64,000 nucleotides of DNA, taken from contig JNVV01000049.1 in assembly GCA_000733355.1 (NCBI GenBank), positions 76,742-140,741 of the forward strand. The letters run 5' to 3'. Below, piece after piece: positions 11,288 to 21,034 of the stretch. The position numbers and the translations under genes are program-made. The notes below the pieces were generated by a model that was not told the origin of the DNA, did not search any database, and saw only the letters and a list, made by a program, of their open reading frames with translations. This DNA is from Falciphora oryzae (lineage: Eukaryota > Ascomycota > Sordariomycetes > Magnaporthales > Magnaporthaceae). The stretch's first letter is position 1, and each line of letters starts with the position of its first letter.

Positions 11288-11803
11288 CAAAAACAGGTGG
11301 TGGAAGTTGTGCTGGGTTCCAATGTGGTGAGGTAGTCGGGGATTCAAAAAATTCCGTGTTCAAGCAGGAAGGGAATTCTGGCAGAGCCGCATAATCCAAT
11401 GAGTAAACTGACAAGAACATGGCTTGCGGTAGCTTCTCCAACACCTGGGCTGGTATTGAGGGATGGGATCACAGGGAAGCGGCTGAAAGGTTCTTCCCGT
11501 TGCAGCTAGCACATGCGGCTATGCCCACCGTCACACCGCTGGTGGCCGCATCATCAGCGTTCCAGACCCGTCCGGGGTTGATAGAGCGAGGCACACTGGG
11601 CACAGCCACCGGCTGGCTGCGATGCCCCATCATCTCCGGTTCTTCAGCCGCACCACCACCCCCGGCAGCCACGATACCAAAGCGTCTGGCTGCCCCTCCA
11701 TTTTTCACGATAATCCACACCCACGGTATCTTGTAGCTATCAGCCTTCTCCGGGCTCCTTAACGGGGCACTGACCAGACCATAACCGTCCAAGCACATCG
11801 TAA
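11288..11803. promoter_or_regulatory. Shared divergent promoter region
   Basis: A 516-bp spacer between the start codons of two divergent genes (kinase-ankyrin on -, HeLo-pseudokinase on +). No other gene is seen in it. No specific operator could be named from sequence alone. Confidence 0.5.
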
Positions 11804-13587
11804 ATGGAGGTCCCGAGCTTCGTTATCGGCACGTCGGGCCTCATCGCCGTCGCGCAGCTGTGCCTCGACATCGCGCGCGTCATCGACGGCATCCGGGCCT
11901 TCAGGGAGGAGAGCGCGTCCCTGTACGCCGTCTACAACTTCGAGCAGGTCCGCCTGGAGCTATGGCTCGCCCACGTCGTCGGCGTCACGCAGCCTTCGCC
12001 CGCCGTGAATTCGGAAGGCCTGCGCCGGATGGGCTTGTCTGAAGGCCAGATGCCGCCCGTCTTGACGTCCGCGTCCCCCATCAACCTGCAGGAGCCGCTG
12101 CGGAATGCGCTGAACGAGGTCGCGAGGATCCTCGGCAAGCTCAGCAAGCTATTAACCAAATACGGAACCGCGGGCGCCGGCGACGCGCCCGTCATGACGC
12201 GCATCAAGTTCCAGACCCGGCTGTTCAAGGAGGGCGGCCGGGACGAGATCAAGGCGCTGCTGGGCCAGCTCAAGACGTGGAATGACAGCCTCGACGGCGT
12301 CGTCGAGAGCAGGATGCGCCACCACCTGGCCGCCACCATGCACGTCCGCCTGTTGGCCGCCGCCCGGACGGACCAGCAGCTCGAGGTCATCCAGGGCGCT
12401 GCGCGGGAGACGCACCCTGTGCTGGGGCAGGAGGCGGCGTTCCGGCGGGAGCTGCTCGGCATCGAGAGTCGGGGAGATGGCAGTGGGCAGCAGACCAGTG
12501 GTCTCAGTGTCAGTCTCGACCATCTCAGCCCCGGTTCACCACCAGCGCCGCTCAAAGATGGGAGCTTGAGATGCATAGGCCGGCTGAGCAGACCGGGACA
12601 GCCACCCAGTGAGTGCACATCCGGAAGTACGGCATTCATCCAACATGACTAACACCCTCTCTTCCACGCCTCCCAGTCCGCGTCCTCCAGGAGTGGAAGC
12701 TAGGCCAGCCCAACTGGGGCGACCTGGAGCGCACCACCGCAACCGCCCGCGCGGACCGGCTCGCCAGCGTGCTGCGCCTCGAGACCAAGCCCACCCGGCT
12801 GCGGTGCCTCGACCTGGCCGCCTACAGCCTCCACGACGGCCCGCGCGGCCGCCTCGACTTCTGCTTCCTGTACCGGCCGCCGCCCTTTGCCGACGGCGCC
12901 TCGCCGCCCACGACGCTGCACGCCGCGCTCTCGCTGTCGGAGCGGCGCCGGCCCACGCTCGCGCAGCGCTTCCGCGTCGCCGCCCGCCTGGCCGAGTCGG
13001 TCCTGGCCCTCCACGCCGCCGGCTGGCTGCACAAGGCCGTGTGCGGCGCCAACGTGCTCTTCTTCGCCGACGCCCAGACGGAGCGCGTCGACTTCTCGCG
13101 GCCCTTTGTCGCGGGCTTCGAGTTCGCCCGGCCCGACACGGTGCGCGACCTCACGCTCGAGGGCGGGCCCGGTGGTAGTGGCGGCGGCTTCTTCGCGCCG
13201 TACTGCCACCCGGAGCTTATCGCATCCCTTGCTGGAGACGCTGCTGCGGGAGGCGGCAGACGTCGATACCAGCGGCGGTTCGACATCTACGGTCTAGGGG
13301 TGGTGCTGCTAGAGATCGGGTGCTGGATGAGCGCGGCCACCATCCTGGCGTCGCGGAGGAAGGGGGGCCATGGCGGAGATTCTCCGAGCGCGCACGAGAA
13401 CCTGATGCGGACCGCGGCCGAGGCGCTGCCATCGAGGGTCGGGACTCGGTATAAGCAGGCCGTGTGTGCTTGTCTGACCTGGGAGGCTGATGCCGAGGGT
13501 GACGATGCCGAAACGAGGCAGAGGCAAATTAAGGAGTTTGCGGACCGTGTGGTAGGCGTGTTGGGGGAGTGTCACTGCAGTGTCTGA
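11804..13587 (+). CDS. HeLo-type N-terminal domain fused to a kinase-like (pseudokinase) domain
   Basis: Exons 11804-12608 and 12677-13587 (571 aa). The 68-nt intron has GTGAGT, a CTAAC branch site and CCCAG, with phase 1 preserved. Residues 1-about 230 resemble the HeLo/prion-inhibition domain: VIGTSGLIAVAQLCLDIARV, then YNFEQVRLELWLAHVVG and further amphipathic helices. HeLo domains are membrane-targeting cell-death domains in fungi (HET-S, HELLP). The second exon gives a protein-kinase fold with degenerate motifs: LHKAVCGANVLFF at the catalytic loop (HKA in place of HRD), AGFEFARPD where DFG is expected, YCHPEL near the APE position, then FDIYGLGVVLLEIG. The catalytic Asp residues are therefore missing, suggesting a pseudokinase sensor or scaffold. 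The layout (N-terminal helical death domain plus pseudokinase) parallels MLKL. No start or frame defects were seen. Confidence 0.8.
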
Positions 13588-13784
13588 TGGAGGGATCCGG
13601 GTGGGTACTAAACTAACACGTACCAAAGTGAACGGACACGTCTCTTTTCAACGAGGTATTGATGGGAAGCGAGGGGAGTCTGATTACAAGCTTATATGCA
13701 AAATAAACGGACGGTCGCGTCTTTTAGGGGCCTGGAATGCCAGAGAGATCAAACCACCCCGTCCTTTACACAGCTACCAGGCAC

Positions 13785-16355
13785 CTACGCGGACGGCAGC
13801 CGAATCTGCACAAACCTCGCTATGCTGGGAACGCCATCGTCCATGGCGAAGAGGTAGTAGAACCCCGGCAGCAGCACGCCGTAGTCACCCGGCAGCGAGA
13901 GCGTGTGCGTATCGCCGTCGCGCCGCGTGGGCGCCAGCGCGATGCGGCGCTCGTCCGTGTCGACCGTGTGCGTCTTGGTGCCGACGCGGACGAGCGCAAA
14001 GGTGGCGGCCTGGGCGTAGGTCAGCGACGCGCTGACGGTGAAGCTGTCGCCGGGCCGGAAGTAGATGCCGCTCATGGACGTGATTACCGGCCGCGTCGCG
14101 GGCGCGTCGCCGTTGCGGAATAGGTACGGCGGCGTGAAGATGGCGCCGTCCAGGTGGTTGCCCGCGCAGCCGGCACCGCACCCGCCGCCGCCGCCCGAAA
14201 AGACGGTGGCGTCGGGCAGCAGCACGCTGACCGAGTGGTACGTCCGGCCCGACGGCTCCTTAGCCTCGAGAACGCGGAACGTGCGCGTCGCGGGGCTCCA
14301 GAGCTCGGGGAACTGCGTCGCGTGCTTGTCCGTGAAGAGCGCCGTGATGGTCTGCCCGCCCGTGAGGAGCACCTCGCCCGTCGGCAGCACCACGGCGTTG
14401 CCCTGCGACCGCGGGTACGTCATGTTGGCCAGCTCCTCGGCCTTGACGGCGGCCCCGGAGTCGCCGAGCGTGATATGCGTCGCGGTCCGCACCGCGTTGC
14501 TGTTCTCGTAGCTGGGTGCGCCGCCGACGGTCAGGATGCGCCCGGCGTCGTACATGACGGCGCTGCCGCACATTTGGTCCGTCGACGACGCGCGGGCGCC
14601 GGCGTCGCCGACGCTGCCGAAGCCCGCGGTGCCGAACCAGTGCATGGCGCGGCTGGGGCCGGCGTGGAAGACGGCGCCGTTCTTCCAGCCGAACAGCCAG
14701 GCGTGGTTGTCGGACCGGTAGATGCCGGCAGCGTCGGCCGTCAGGATGGGCTCCACGGGGCAGCCGGGCAGGCGCGTCCACGCGTTCTTGGCCCCGTCGT
14801 ACACCTCGCCTGTCTTTCCGCCCTGGCCGCCGCTCCACGAGCCGCCGATGGTGAAGACGCGGCCGTCAGAGAGAGTGCACGACGCCTCGTAACCGCGCGG
14901 GATCTGCAGCTGGCTGGCGGCCATCCATGTGTCGTTGCGGGGGTCGTAGATGCTGACGGCCTTGGAGGTGGAGCCGCCGACGACGACGGGGCGGCCGTCG
15001 GCGTCCATGCTGACGCCAGGGCAGAACATGTCATGGCCCGTATCGGAGATCCTGCGGGACGACACGCTGCCCGTGTCGAGGTCGTACTCGGCGAAGAGGG
15101 TGTACTTGTTGTTGGGGTCCTCGAAGGTGGTGGCGTCCTTCTGGGCCGACGACCACATGAAGAGCGTGTTGCGGGCCGGGATGACGGCCGCCGCGATGGG
15201 GATGATGGGCAGCGGGATCAGCTTTCCCCACGAGCCGGACTGCGACAGGGGCTGCTTGGCCGGGACCGAGAGGGTCGACAGGTAGGCGTAGTCGCCGCCG
15301 CCGGACTGCAGGTTCAGGTCGCGCCCGTAAATGCTCTTCAGCCAGCACGACTTGTCCGACAGGTATGACACGGCCGTGCAGCCGCTGGCGCTGGCCTTGT
15401 CGCACGCTACCAGGCATTCGACGAACGAGGCGGCCGTGACGGTCACCAGGTCGCCCTGCCAGGGGATGCCCTTGCCGCACGCCGCCGTGTAGGACCGCCC
15501 GCCCGACGGTGTGTACTGTCCTCCGGCCTGCCCCGCAACGTCCGCGCAGCTCTTGACTCCGCCGCTGCCGCCAGAGCTGCCGCCAGAGCTCTGCCTCGCG
15601 CTTGTCATCAACCCGCTGTCCATGTCCTTGTTGGTACTGGGCGGGCTGGAGCCCGATGACGACCACTTCTTCATGAAGCAGATCTTGGTGGGCTTGTAGA
15701 AGCTAAAGGCGTTGCAGCCGGCCGTCATGCCGCACTGGTAGAAGCAGTCCTCCATGCCGCCGGCAAGAGTGAGCTGCCTGATGTCTGATCGCGACAAAAG
15801 CCTCCTAGTCAGCGGCCGCATGGCCCAAACGGCTGTTGGGGGGCAATTGCGGGTAACAATGAGGATAAAAAAGCGAGCAAACTAGCGAGAAGAATACACA
15901 CCCGATCCCCACAAGTCCTGGTTGCACAGAACATCGTACTTTTGCTGGTTCTGGTCCACGTAGTTGGCGCCCAGGCTGGCGCACGTCGGCGGGGCAAAGG
16001 AGCCCACGCGGTAGGCAAGATCGGTACCGCTGCCAGGGTCGGCAGTGGCGAGCTTGGCGTTGCTTCTGTTCGGGAGGGACTTGAGGTAGCACTTGCCCTG
16101 ATAGTAGGTGAAGACGCGGCATTTGGCGTTGGCGCCGCACAGGTTGAAGCAGCCGTTGAAGCTGGGGGCCGCGATGCTGGCGAGATCGCTATTCTGGCTG
16201 AACTCCTTGTTACAGGCCAGCATGTACTGGTTGCCCTTGTTATCATTCAAGGTTGTTCCGCTGCCGCCCATCTGGCTGCAGCTCTGGGCAGAGGCTAGCT
16301 GTGCCCCAGTCCAGAGCGACGCTAGCACGACGCCAGCTGTCCGCCAGAAAGCCAT
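13785..16355 (-). CDS. Secreted galactose-oxidase-type copper radical oxidase with N-terminal PAN-like domains
   Basis: Exons 16355-15902 and 15784-13785 (817 aa). The 117-nt intron runs from GTGTGT to GATCAG with phase 1 preserved. MAFWRTAGVVLASLWTGAQL is a signal peptide. Three Cys-rich PAN/apple-like modules follow (about residues 25-115, 125-190, 210-305, for example CFNLCGANAKCRVFTYYQGK). Then comes a seven-bladed AA5 catalytic region. Active-site matches to galactose oxidase are visible: HDMFCPGVSMD (thioether Cys), PRGYEASCTLSDGRVFTIGG (linked Tyr), GGSWSGG (stacking Trp), GRTYHSVSVLLPD (axial Tyr and copper His) and THTVDTDERR (second copper His). A C-terminal Ig-like domain (RPVITSMSGIYFRPGDSFTV) ends the protein. 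Keeping Trp in GGSWSGG favours a galactose/alcohol oxidase over a glyoxal oxidase. It would oxidise a primary alcohol to an aldehyde and release H2O2 outside the cell. Looks intact. Confidence 0.9.
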
Positions 16356-16937
16356 GATCTTGGCCGGGCGTTGCAGATCTGATATATGCCAAAGGAGAGT
16401 GTGTTTGCTAGGTGGGGAAGGAGTGTGCCGGCAGGCGCTGGAACTGATGCATGTGCTCGGAAAAAAATGACAATGGTTGGTTCGATGCAAAAAGGAGTGT
16501 GTGGCGTGATGCCCCAAAAAGTGGCTGGTGACCGATGATGGGTCCCTGAGCGTATGAAGATGGAAGTCTTTGCTCCCATGGTCGTCGAGAGAGGCAGCTT
16601 CTTATATCTACAACACAAGACCGAAAGACACCCGCGCGGGCTTTTTCCACCATGCCAAAAGGCCTTAAATCTCCTTCTCCACAACGCCAAACGCTGTCCG
16701 ATTATGGCCGCCCACCGTTGAAACCGGGCCTGTGATCCAGGCTAGGCCTGTTAGCGACGAACGTCGAAGCCGTCACGGCCTGGCGCGCATTCTCCCGGCG
16801 CTACTTCACCTCGATTCATTCGGCGGCGATCCAAGCGGCATAACGTTGCCTCGTGTCGCTCGGCTGGTGGTCCGATCGTGGCTGGGCCAGGGCTCTAGTC
16901 GCGGCTAGCCCAGGGAGCCCCTCGCGCTAGGAGGAGG
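16356..16937. other. Upstream region of the oxidase gene
   Basis: No gene recognised. It is bounded on the right by the 3' tail of LINE copy 2. Confidence 0.4.
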
Positions 16938-17433
16938 GAGAGAGAGAGAGAGAGAGTATATTTAACGTCGTTCTAGTCGGGATCTACCATTCCCTGCCTC
17001 CCAGGGGGCATACGACGTGCTAGCGCTACCTAAGCTTGACACTAGGCTACATGTTGCTATCGAAGCGGCTAGCAAATCAAACCATAGGGCAAGCCCAAGG
17101 CACACGGAGTTCGGGCCGCATTCCGGCGCTCCTTGTTAGTAAGCGGGCACTTGGCAAAAAGGCGAATAAACGCCAAGGCGCTGTAGGCGCTGCTGTTGGT
17201 GGTAGTGAAAGCTGTCGGCCGGCAAAATGCCGGAAAAAAAGTAAGGCCGGGTGTGGCGCAAGGGACCTCGGGACCCCCCCTAGGCCTGGCCGGAGATACG
17301 GGGGACTAACGAGCCTATTGTTGGTCCTAATAGTACAAAGGAAAAGATGAAAGGTGCAAAGGAAAAAGGAAAAAGGAAATAGGTTGTATGCGGGCTTTTT
17401 AAGCCCTGTTACTACCGCCCAGCGATAATGTAA

Positions 17434-18078
17434 GAGGCTCTTCCGGGCCACCCACCCTTTTTGCTCGTTCACCCACCCCCGCACCGATATCGGGCCGCAT
17501 GGACGTTTTGGTGGCGCATGCACCCAAACGAACATGGGCTTTAATGCGGGCAGGCAAGCAGCCACGCAAGCAGCCACGTAAAAATAAAAGGCAAATAGAA
17601 TAAATAAATTAAAGCTATTACCAAAAGCAATATGTTAAAAGCGTAGTGGATTTATATCACGTATGGCAAAGCGGCTGCAAAGAAAGGTCAAAGGCCAGAG
17701 GCCCGGGTGCGTGCAAATGCCTATCTAAGTGCTGGAAGGCGCTGACGTAATAAGGCTTTAGGGCTCGTGCGCCCTGGAAACCTTCCACGCGCCAAAGGAG
17801 GCCGTTCCAGTGGGTGGGACCGGCCGCGGCCGGGGCCGCCTCGTCAGGAGCCTCGTCGGGAGCCTTATCGGAATCGTCGCTAAAGATGACGATAACCTCG
17901 TTTTCGTTCATGGTGCCGGGTTGTTTTTGTGATTGAATGCATCAAAAATGGTCAAAAGTTGATTCTGCAGGCTAAATTGGGTGGGCAGCGAAACCGGAAC
18001 GCACAGGCGTTGCACGGGCCAAAAAAGTGGGTTGGGTGGGTGAACGAGCAAAAAGGGTGGGTGGCCCGGAAGAGCCTC
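17434..18078. mobile_element. MULE-derived non-autonomous element (MITE), 645 bp
   Basis: Terminal inverted repeats begin GAGGCTCTTCCGGGCCACCC. Flanked by the 8-bp direct repeat TAATGTAA (17426-17433 and 18079-18086). Both ends match the MULE at 51407-54203. The interior keeps the first coding exon of that element, so it arose by internal deletion. Confidence 0.9.
17657..17911 (-). pseudogene. N-terminal remnant of the MULE ORF inside the MITE
   Basis: The frame from ATG 17911 starts MNENEVIVIFSDDSDKAPDE, matching the start of the MULE frame at 54028. It then diverges after HWNGLLW and ends without any transposase domain. Confidence 0.7.
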
Positions 18079-18086
18079 TAATGTAA

Positions 18087-18631
18087 TAGTTAGTAGCTTC
18101 AACGAACGAAGCAAAAAGGAAAAGCTTTTGCAATAGCCGTTTCCAATACCCGGGCCTATCAAAGGCCGGGGAAAGGTCCGCTATAGGCCACTTATTTTCT
18201 GCCGCCCTAGCTAACCTGCAATATACAAGGTGGGAAAGGGATTTGTTTTTTCCGCAACGGCACGGGTTGTCGTTTTCGTGCTGGAACTTTCGGTGGTACC
18301 AGTCGAAATCCCCGTGCCCCGTGCGTGCGGCTATTAACCGCTGTAACATTTTCCGGTGCAGCTGTAAAGCTTCGGGTGCAGGCCGTGGTGCCGGCGGGAG
18401 GCCTATAGCTTTATACCGGTCCGGTAGGTTGCTTTCGTACCAGGCGTTTCGGGCGTCCCGGGCCATTTTCCGGGCTAAAGCCTTAACTCCGGCCACTGTT
18501 GGTTTGGAGTGTTGGGGTATCGGTAAAGCAGATCCCAACTTTGCTTCGGCATCGGCCTCTTCGTTCCCGGGGATTCCCGTGTGGCCCGGGGACCAACGGA
18601 CGTATACCCGGTATTTATCCATAAAGTAATA
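18087..18631 (-). pseudogene. LINE ORF2 C-terminal part: RNase H and zinc knuckle (copy 2)
   Basis: The minus-strand frame reads VYVRWSPGHTGIPGNEEADA, the last conserved block of RNase H (His and Asp motif). A Cys/His knuckle follows (NPCRCGKNKSLSHLVYC), typical of Tad1-type fungal LINEs. The upstream reverse transcriptase is absent because the element is cut at P5. The frame runs on artificially into the MITE. Confidence 0.85.
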
Positions 18632-19619
18632 ACGTAATCCACAAGCGAGTCGATCACACAAGCGAGTCGATCACACAAGCGAGTCGATCACTTGAAAATT
18701 CCATATTAAACGCGGTTTTCGACACCCTTGTTAAATCGACCAATTTTAATCCAAATTCGATGCAATTTTATATGCGAGTTTATAATTATACAGTCGATTT
18801 ATTGTAATTATTTTAAATTTTATAATATTAAATTAGGTTTAGTATTAGAAAAAACCGTTTTTACAGGGATTATTTTAACGCGTTTTTTTTATATTTCACC
18901 CGGGTTAAGGTTATAAAATTTAAGATAATTACAATAAATCGACTGTATAATTATAAACTCGCATATAAAATTGCATCGAATTTGGATTAAAATTGGTCGA
19001 TTTGTAACACCCTACACAGAAGCATGGCTAGCAGCCGCAGGGGACGCCACCGGTGACCACAAAGGAGGCCTCCAGGTGGTAGCCGGAGGGGCGCAAGCCC
19101 TAACGGATGTGCGGATCAGGAGAGTTTAACTTTGCGACACGCGCGCCGATCAGCCCCCGCAGATCAGCCCGGCCCGGAACCCTAAAAGGGACGAAACACA
19201 TCCGGCTCCGACGGACGCCGCGGAGGAGGCGGTGTGCCGATAACAACCGAAAGGCAGGCCCCGACGGACGCTACGGAGGAGGAGGCGCGCCAACGACAGC
19301 CGAAGGACGGACGGAGGGCTAGAGCATAAGGAGGGCCCGAGAGACCCCCTGTGGAGGAGGTTCGGAGGGCAAGCTATCGTTTCTGTTTCTACCTACACTA
19401 TAAACTTGTTGAGCCTTGCACGAATGCAACTGTTGAGCTGCTGAACCTTTGAGACCTCCCTGCGAGAACCCCCCTTTTCCAGGCCTGACACTACTGTAGC
19501 TGGCTATAGTAGGGCGGAGGCCTGTTACACGATTTAACAGGGGTGTCGAAAACCGCGTTTAATATGGAATTTTCAAGTGATCGATTCGCTTGTGTGATCA
19601 ACTCGCTTGTGGATTACGT
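18632..19619. mobile_element. Foldback element P5 with 17-bp iterons (contains a solo LTR)
   Basis: Flanked by TA (18630-18631, 19620-19621). Ends start ACGTAATCCACAAG. The left end has three perfect 17-bp iterons (ACAAGCGAGTCGATCAC at 18641-18691) and the right end has two. Next comes the block TTGAAAATTCCATATTAAAC on both sides. Nearly the whole remaining interior is palindromic: arms of roughly 190 bp (18735-18810 and 18910-19002 pair) around a short loop. No coding capacity. Confidence 0.85.
19003..19529 (+). mobile_element. Solo LTR, 527 bp, family L2
   Basis: Begins TGTAACACC and ends GGCCTGTTACA. Flanked by the 5-bp target duplication CGATT (18998-19002, 19530-19534). Related in reverse orientation to both halves of 54383-55530. 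It holds a diverged internal tandem duplication of the GACGGACGC...GGAGGAGG type (about 19205-19310). Strand is inferred from a TATA-like CACTATAAA near the end. Confidence 0.88.
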
Positions 19620-20060
19620 TATTACTTTATAGATAAATACCGGGTATACGTCCGTTGGTCCCCGGGCCATACGGGAATCCCCGGGAACGAAAAGGCCGAT
19701 GCCGAAGCAAAGTTGGGATCGGCTTTACCGATACCCCAACACTCCAAACCAACAATGGCCGGAGTAAAGGCTTTAGCCCAAAAAATGGCCCGGGACGCCC
19801 GAAACGCCTGGTACGAAAGCAACCTACCGGACCGGTATAGGGCTATAAGCTTCCCGCCGGCACTACGGTCTGCACCTGAAGCTTTACAGCTGCACCGGAA
19901 AATGTTACAGCGGTTAATAGCCGCACGTACGGGGTACGGGGACTTCGATTGGTACCACCGAAAGTTCCAGCACGAAAACGACAACCCGTGCCGTTGCGGA
20001 AAAAACAAGTCCCCTTCCCACCCTGTATACTGCAGGTTAGCTAAAGCGGCAAAAAACAAG
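19620..20060 (+). pseudogene. LINE ORF2 C-terminal part: RNase H and zinc knuckle (copy 3)
   Basis: Same blocks as copy 2 (VYVRWSPGHTGIPGNEKADA, then NPCRCGKNKSPSHPVYC). It ends early at TAG (AAKNK stop) where copy 2 reads ENKWPIADL, a TGG-to-TAG change of RIP type. Confidence 0.85.
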
Positions 20061-20652
20061 TAGCTTATAGCGGACCCTTCCCCGGCTTTTAATAAGCCCG
20101 GGTATTGGAAACGGCTATTGCAAAAGCCTTTCCTTTTTGCCTCGTTCGTTAAAGCTACCAATTACTACACTATCGCTAGGCGGTAGTAACAGGGCCTAAA
20201 AAGCCCGCGTACAACCTATTTCCTTTTTCCTTTCTCCTTTTCCCTTTGCACCTTTTATCCTTTCCTTTGTACTATTAGGACCAACAGTAAGCTCGTTGGT
20301 CCCCCATACCTCCGGCCGGGCCCAAGGGGGGTCCCGAGGACCCCCCGCCCAAACCCGGCTTAACCCCCTTCTCCGGCACACACGCCGGCCGATAGCACCA
20401 CTACCAACAGCAGCGCCTACAGCGCCCAGGCGTTTACTCGCCCTTTGGCCGATTGCCCGCTTACTAATAAGGAGCGCCGGAATGCGGCCCGAACTCCGTA
20501 TGCCTTGGGCTTGCCCCATGGTTTGATTCTGTTAGCCGCCTCGATAGCAACATATAGCCTAGTGTCAAGCTTAGGTAGCGCTAGCACGTCGTATGCCCCT
20601 TGGGAGGCAGGGACTGGTAGATCCCGATTTCCGACGTTAAATAAACTCTCTC
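19620..20652 (+). mobile_element. LINE (Tad1-like) 3' end, copy 3
   Basis: Mirror image of copy 2, starting at the same LINE position (TTACTTTA) next to P5. Contains the RNase H and zinc-knuckle coding part, then the 3' UTR, and ends ACGTTAAATAAACTCTCTC at about 20652. Confidence 0.88.
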
Positions 20653-21034
20653 ATCATGTGCCATTCTCCCGCCTCGCACCAATCTTGAAAGATCCGCCAA
20701 ACCGACTCATCGAGCATCCTCCGCACAAAACCCCCAAATCTCTCCCCTGCCCCGGACACAAGCCAGGACAGGAGGACGCACGGGCTTTAAAAGACCAAAA
20801 TCCATTTTAAGAACTGTATTAGCAAAGGTGCATAGCCGCCCTTTCGTGTTAAGCCTGCCGGGCGCAGTAAACCATGTCCCGTATAGGAGTTACGAGGCCG
20901 CCTAAATGGGCGGGTTAGAGTGCTTCGCCCAAGCAGGACTCCCCGGGTCACAGGAGCGTTGGCCAGAGTGCTTCGTCTCCCTCATCCAAATCCCCCCGAG
21001 TAACAACAGCCCTGATCCCCCAAACCTCCTCCCG
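20653..21034. other. Spacer, no gene recognised
   Basis: Single-copy-looking sequence between the LINE tail and the ubiquitin-like pseudogene. No convincing coding frame. Confidence 0.4.

Larger units (their letters stand above)
16938..18631 (-). mobile_element. LINE (Tad1-like) 3' end, copy 2, with a MULE-derived MITE inside
   Basis: On the minus strand: RNase H part, 3' UTR, then a (CT)n tail (16938-16956 as GA on +). Its 3' UTR matches copies 1 and 3. The right limit is the TA at 18630-18631, where foldback element P5 begins. A 645-bp MITE (17434-18078) interrupts it with target duplication TAATGTAA. Confidence 0.85.

Noticed and set aside
14154..15368. 404-codon plus-strand frame
   Set aside because: Antisense shadow of the galactose oxidase exon; composition is Ala/Gly/Arg/Val-rich without domains.
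17434..18078. hAT assignment suggested by the 8-bp target duplication
   Set aside because: The related full element encodes a MULE-type transposase and lacks hAT motifs.
16938..20652. Twin-priming as explanation of the inverted LINE
   Set aside because: Twin-priming joins different parts of one LINE; here both arms are the same 3' part with separate tails.
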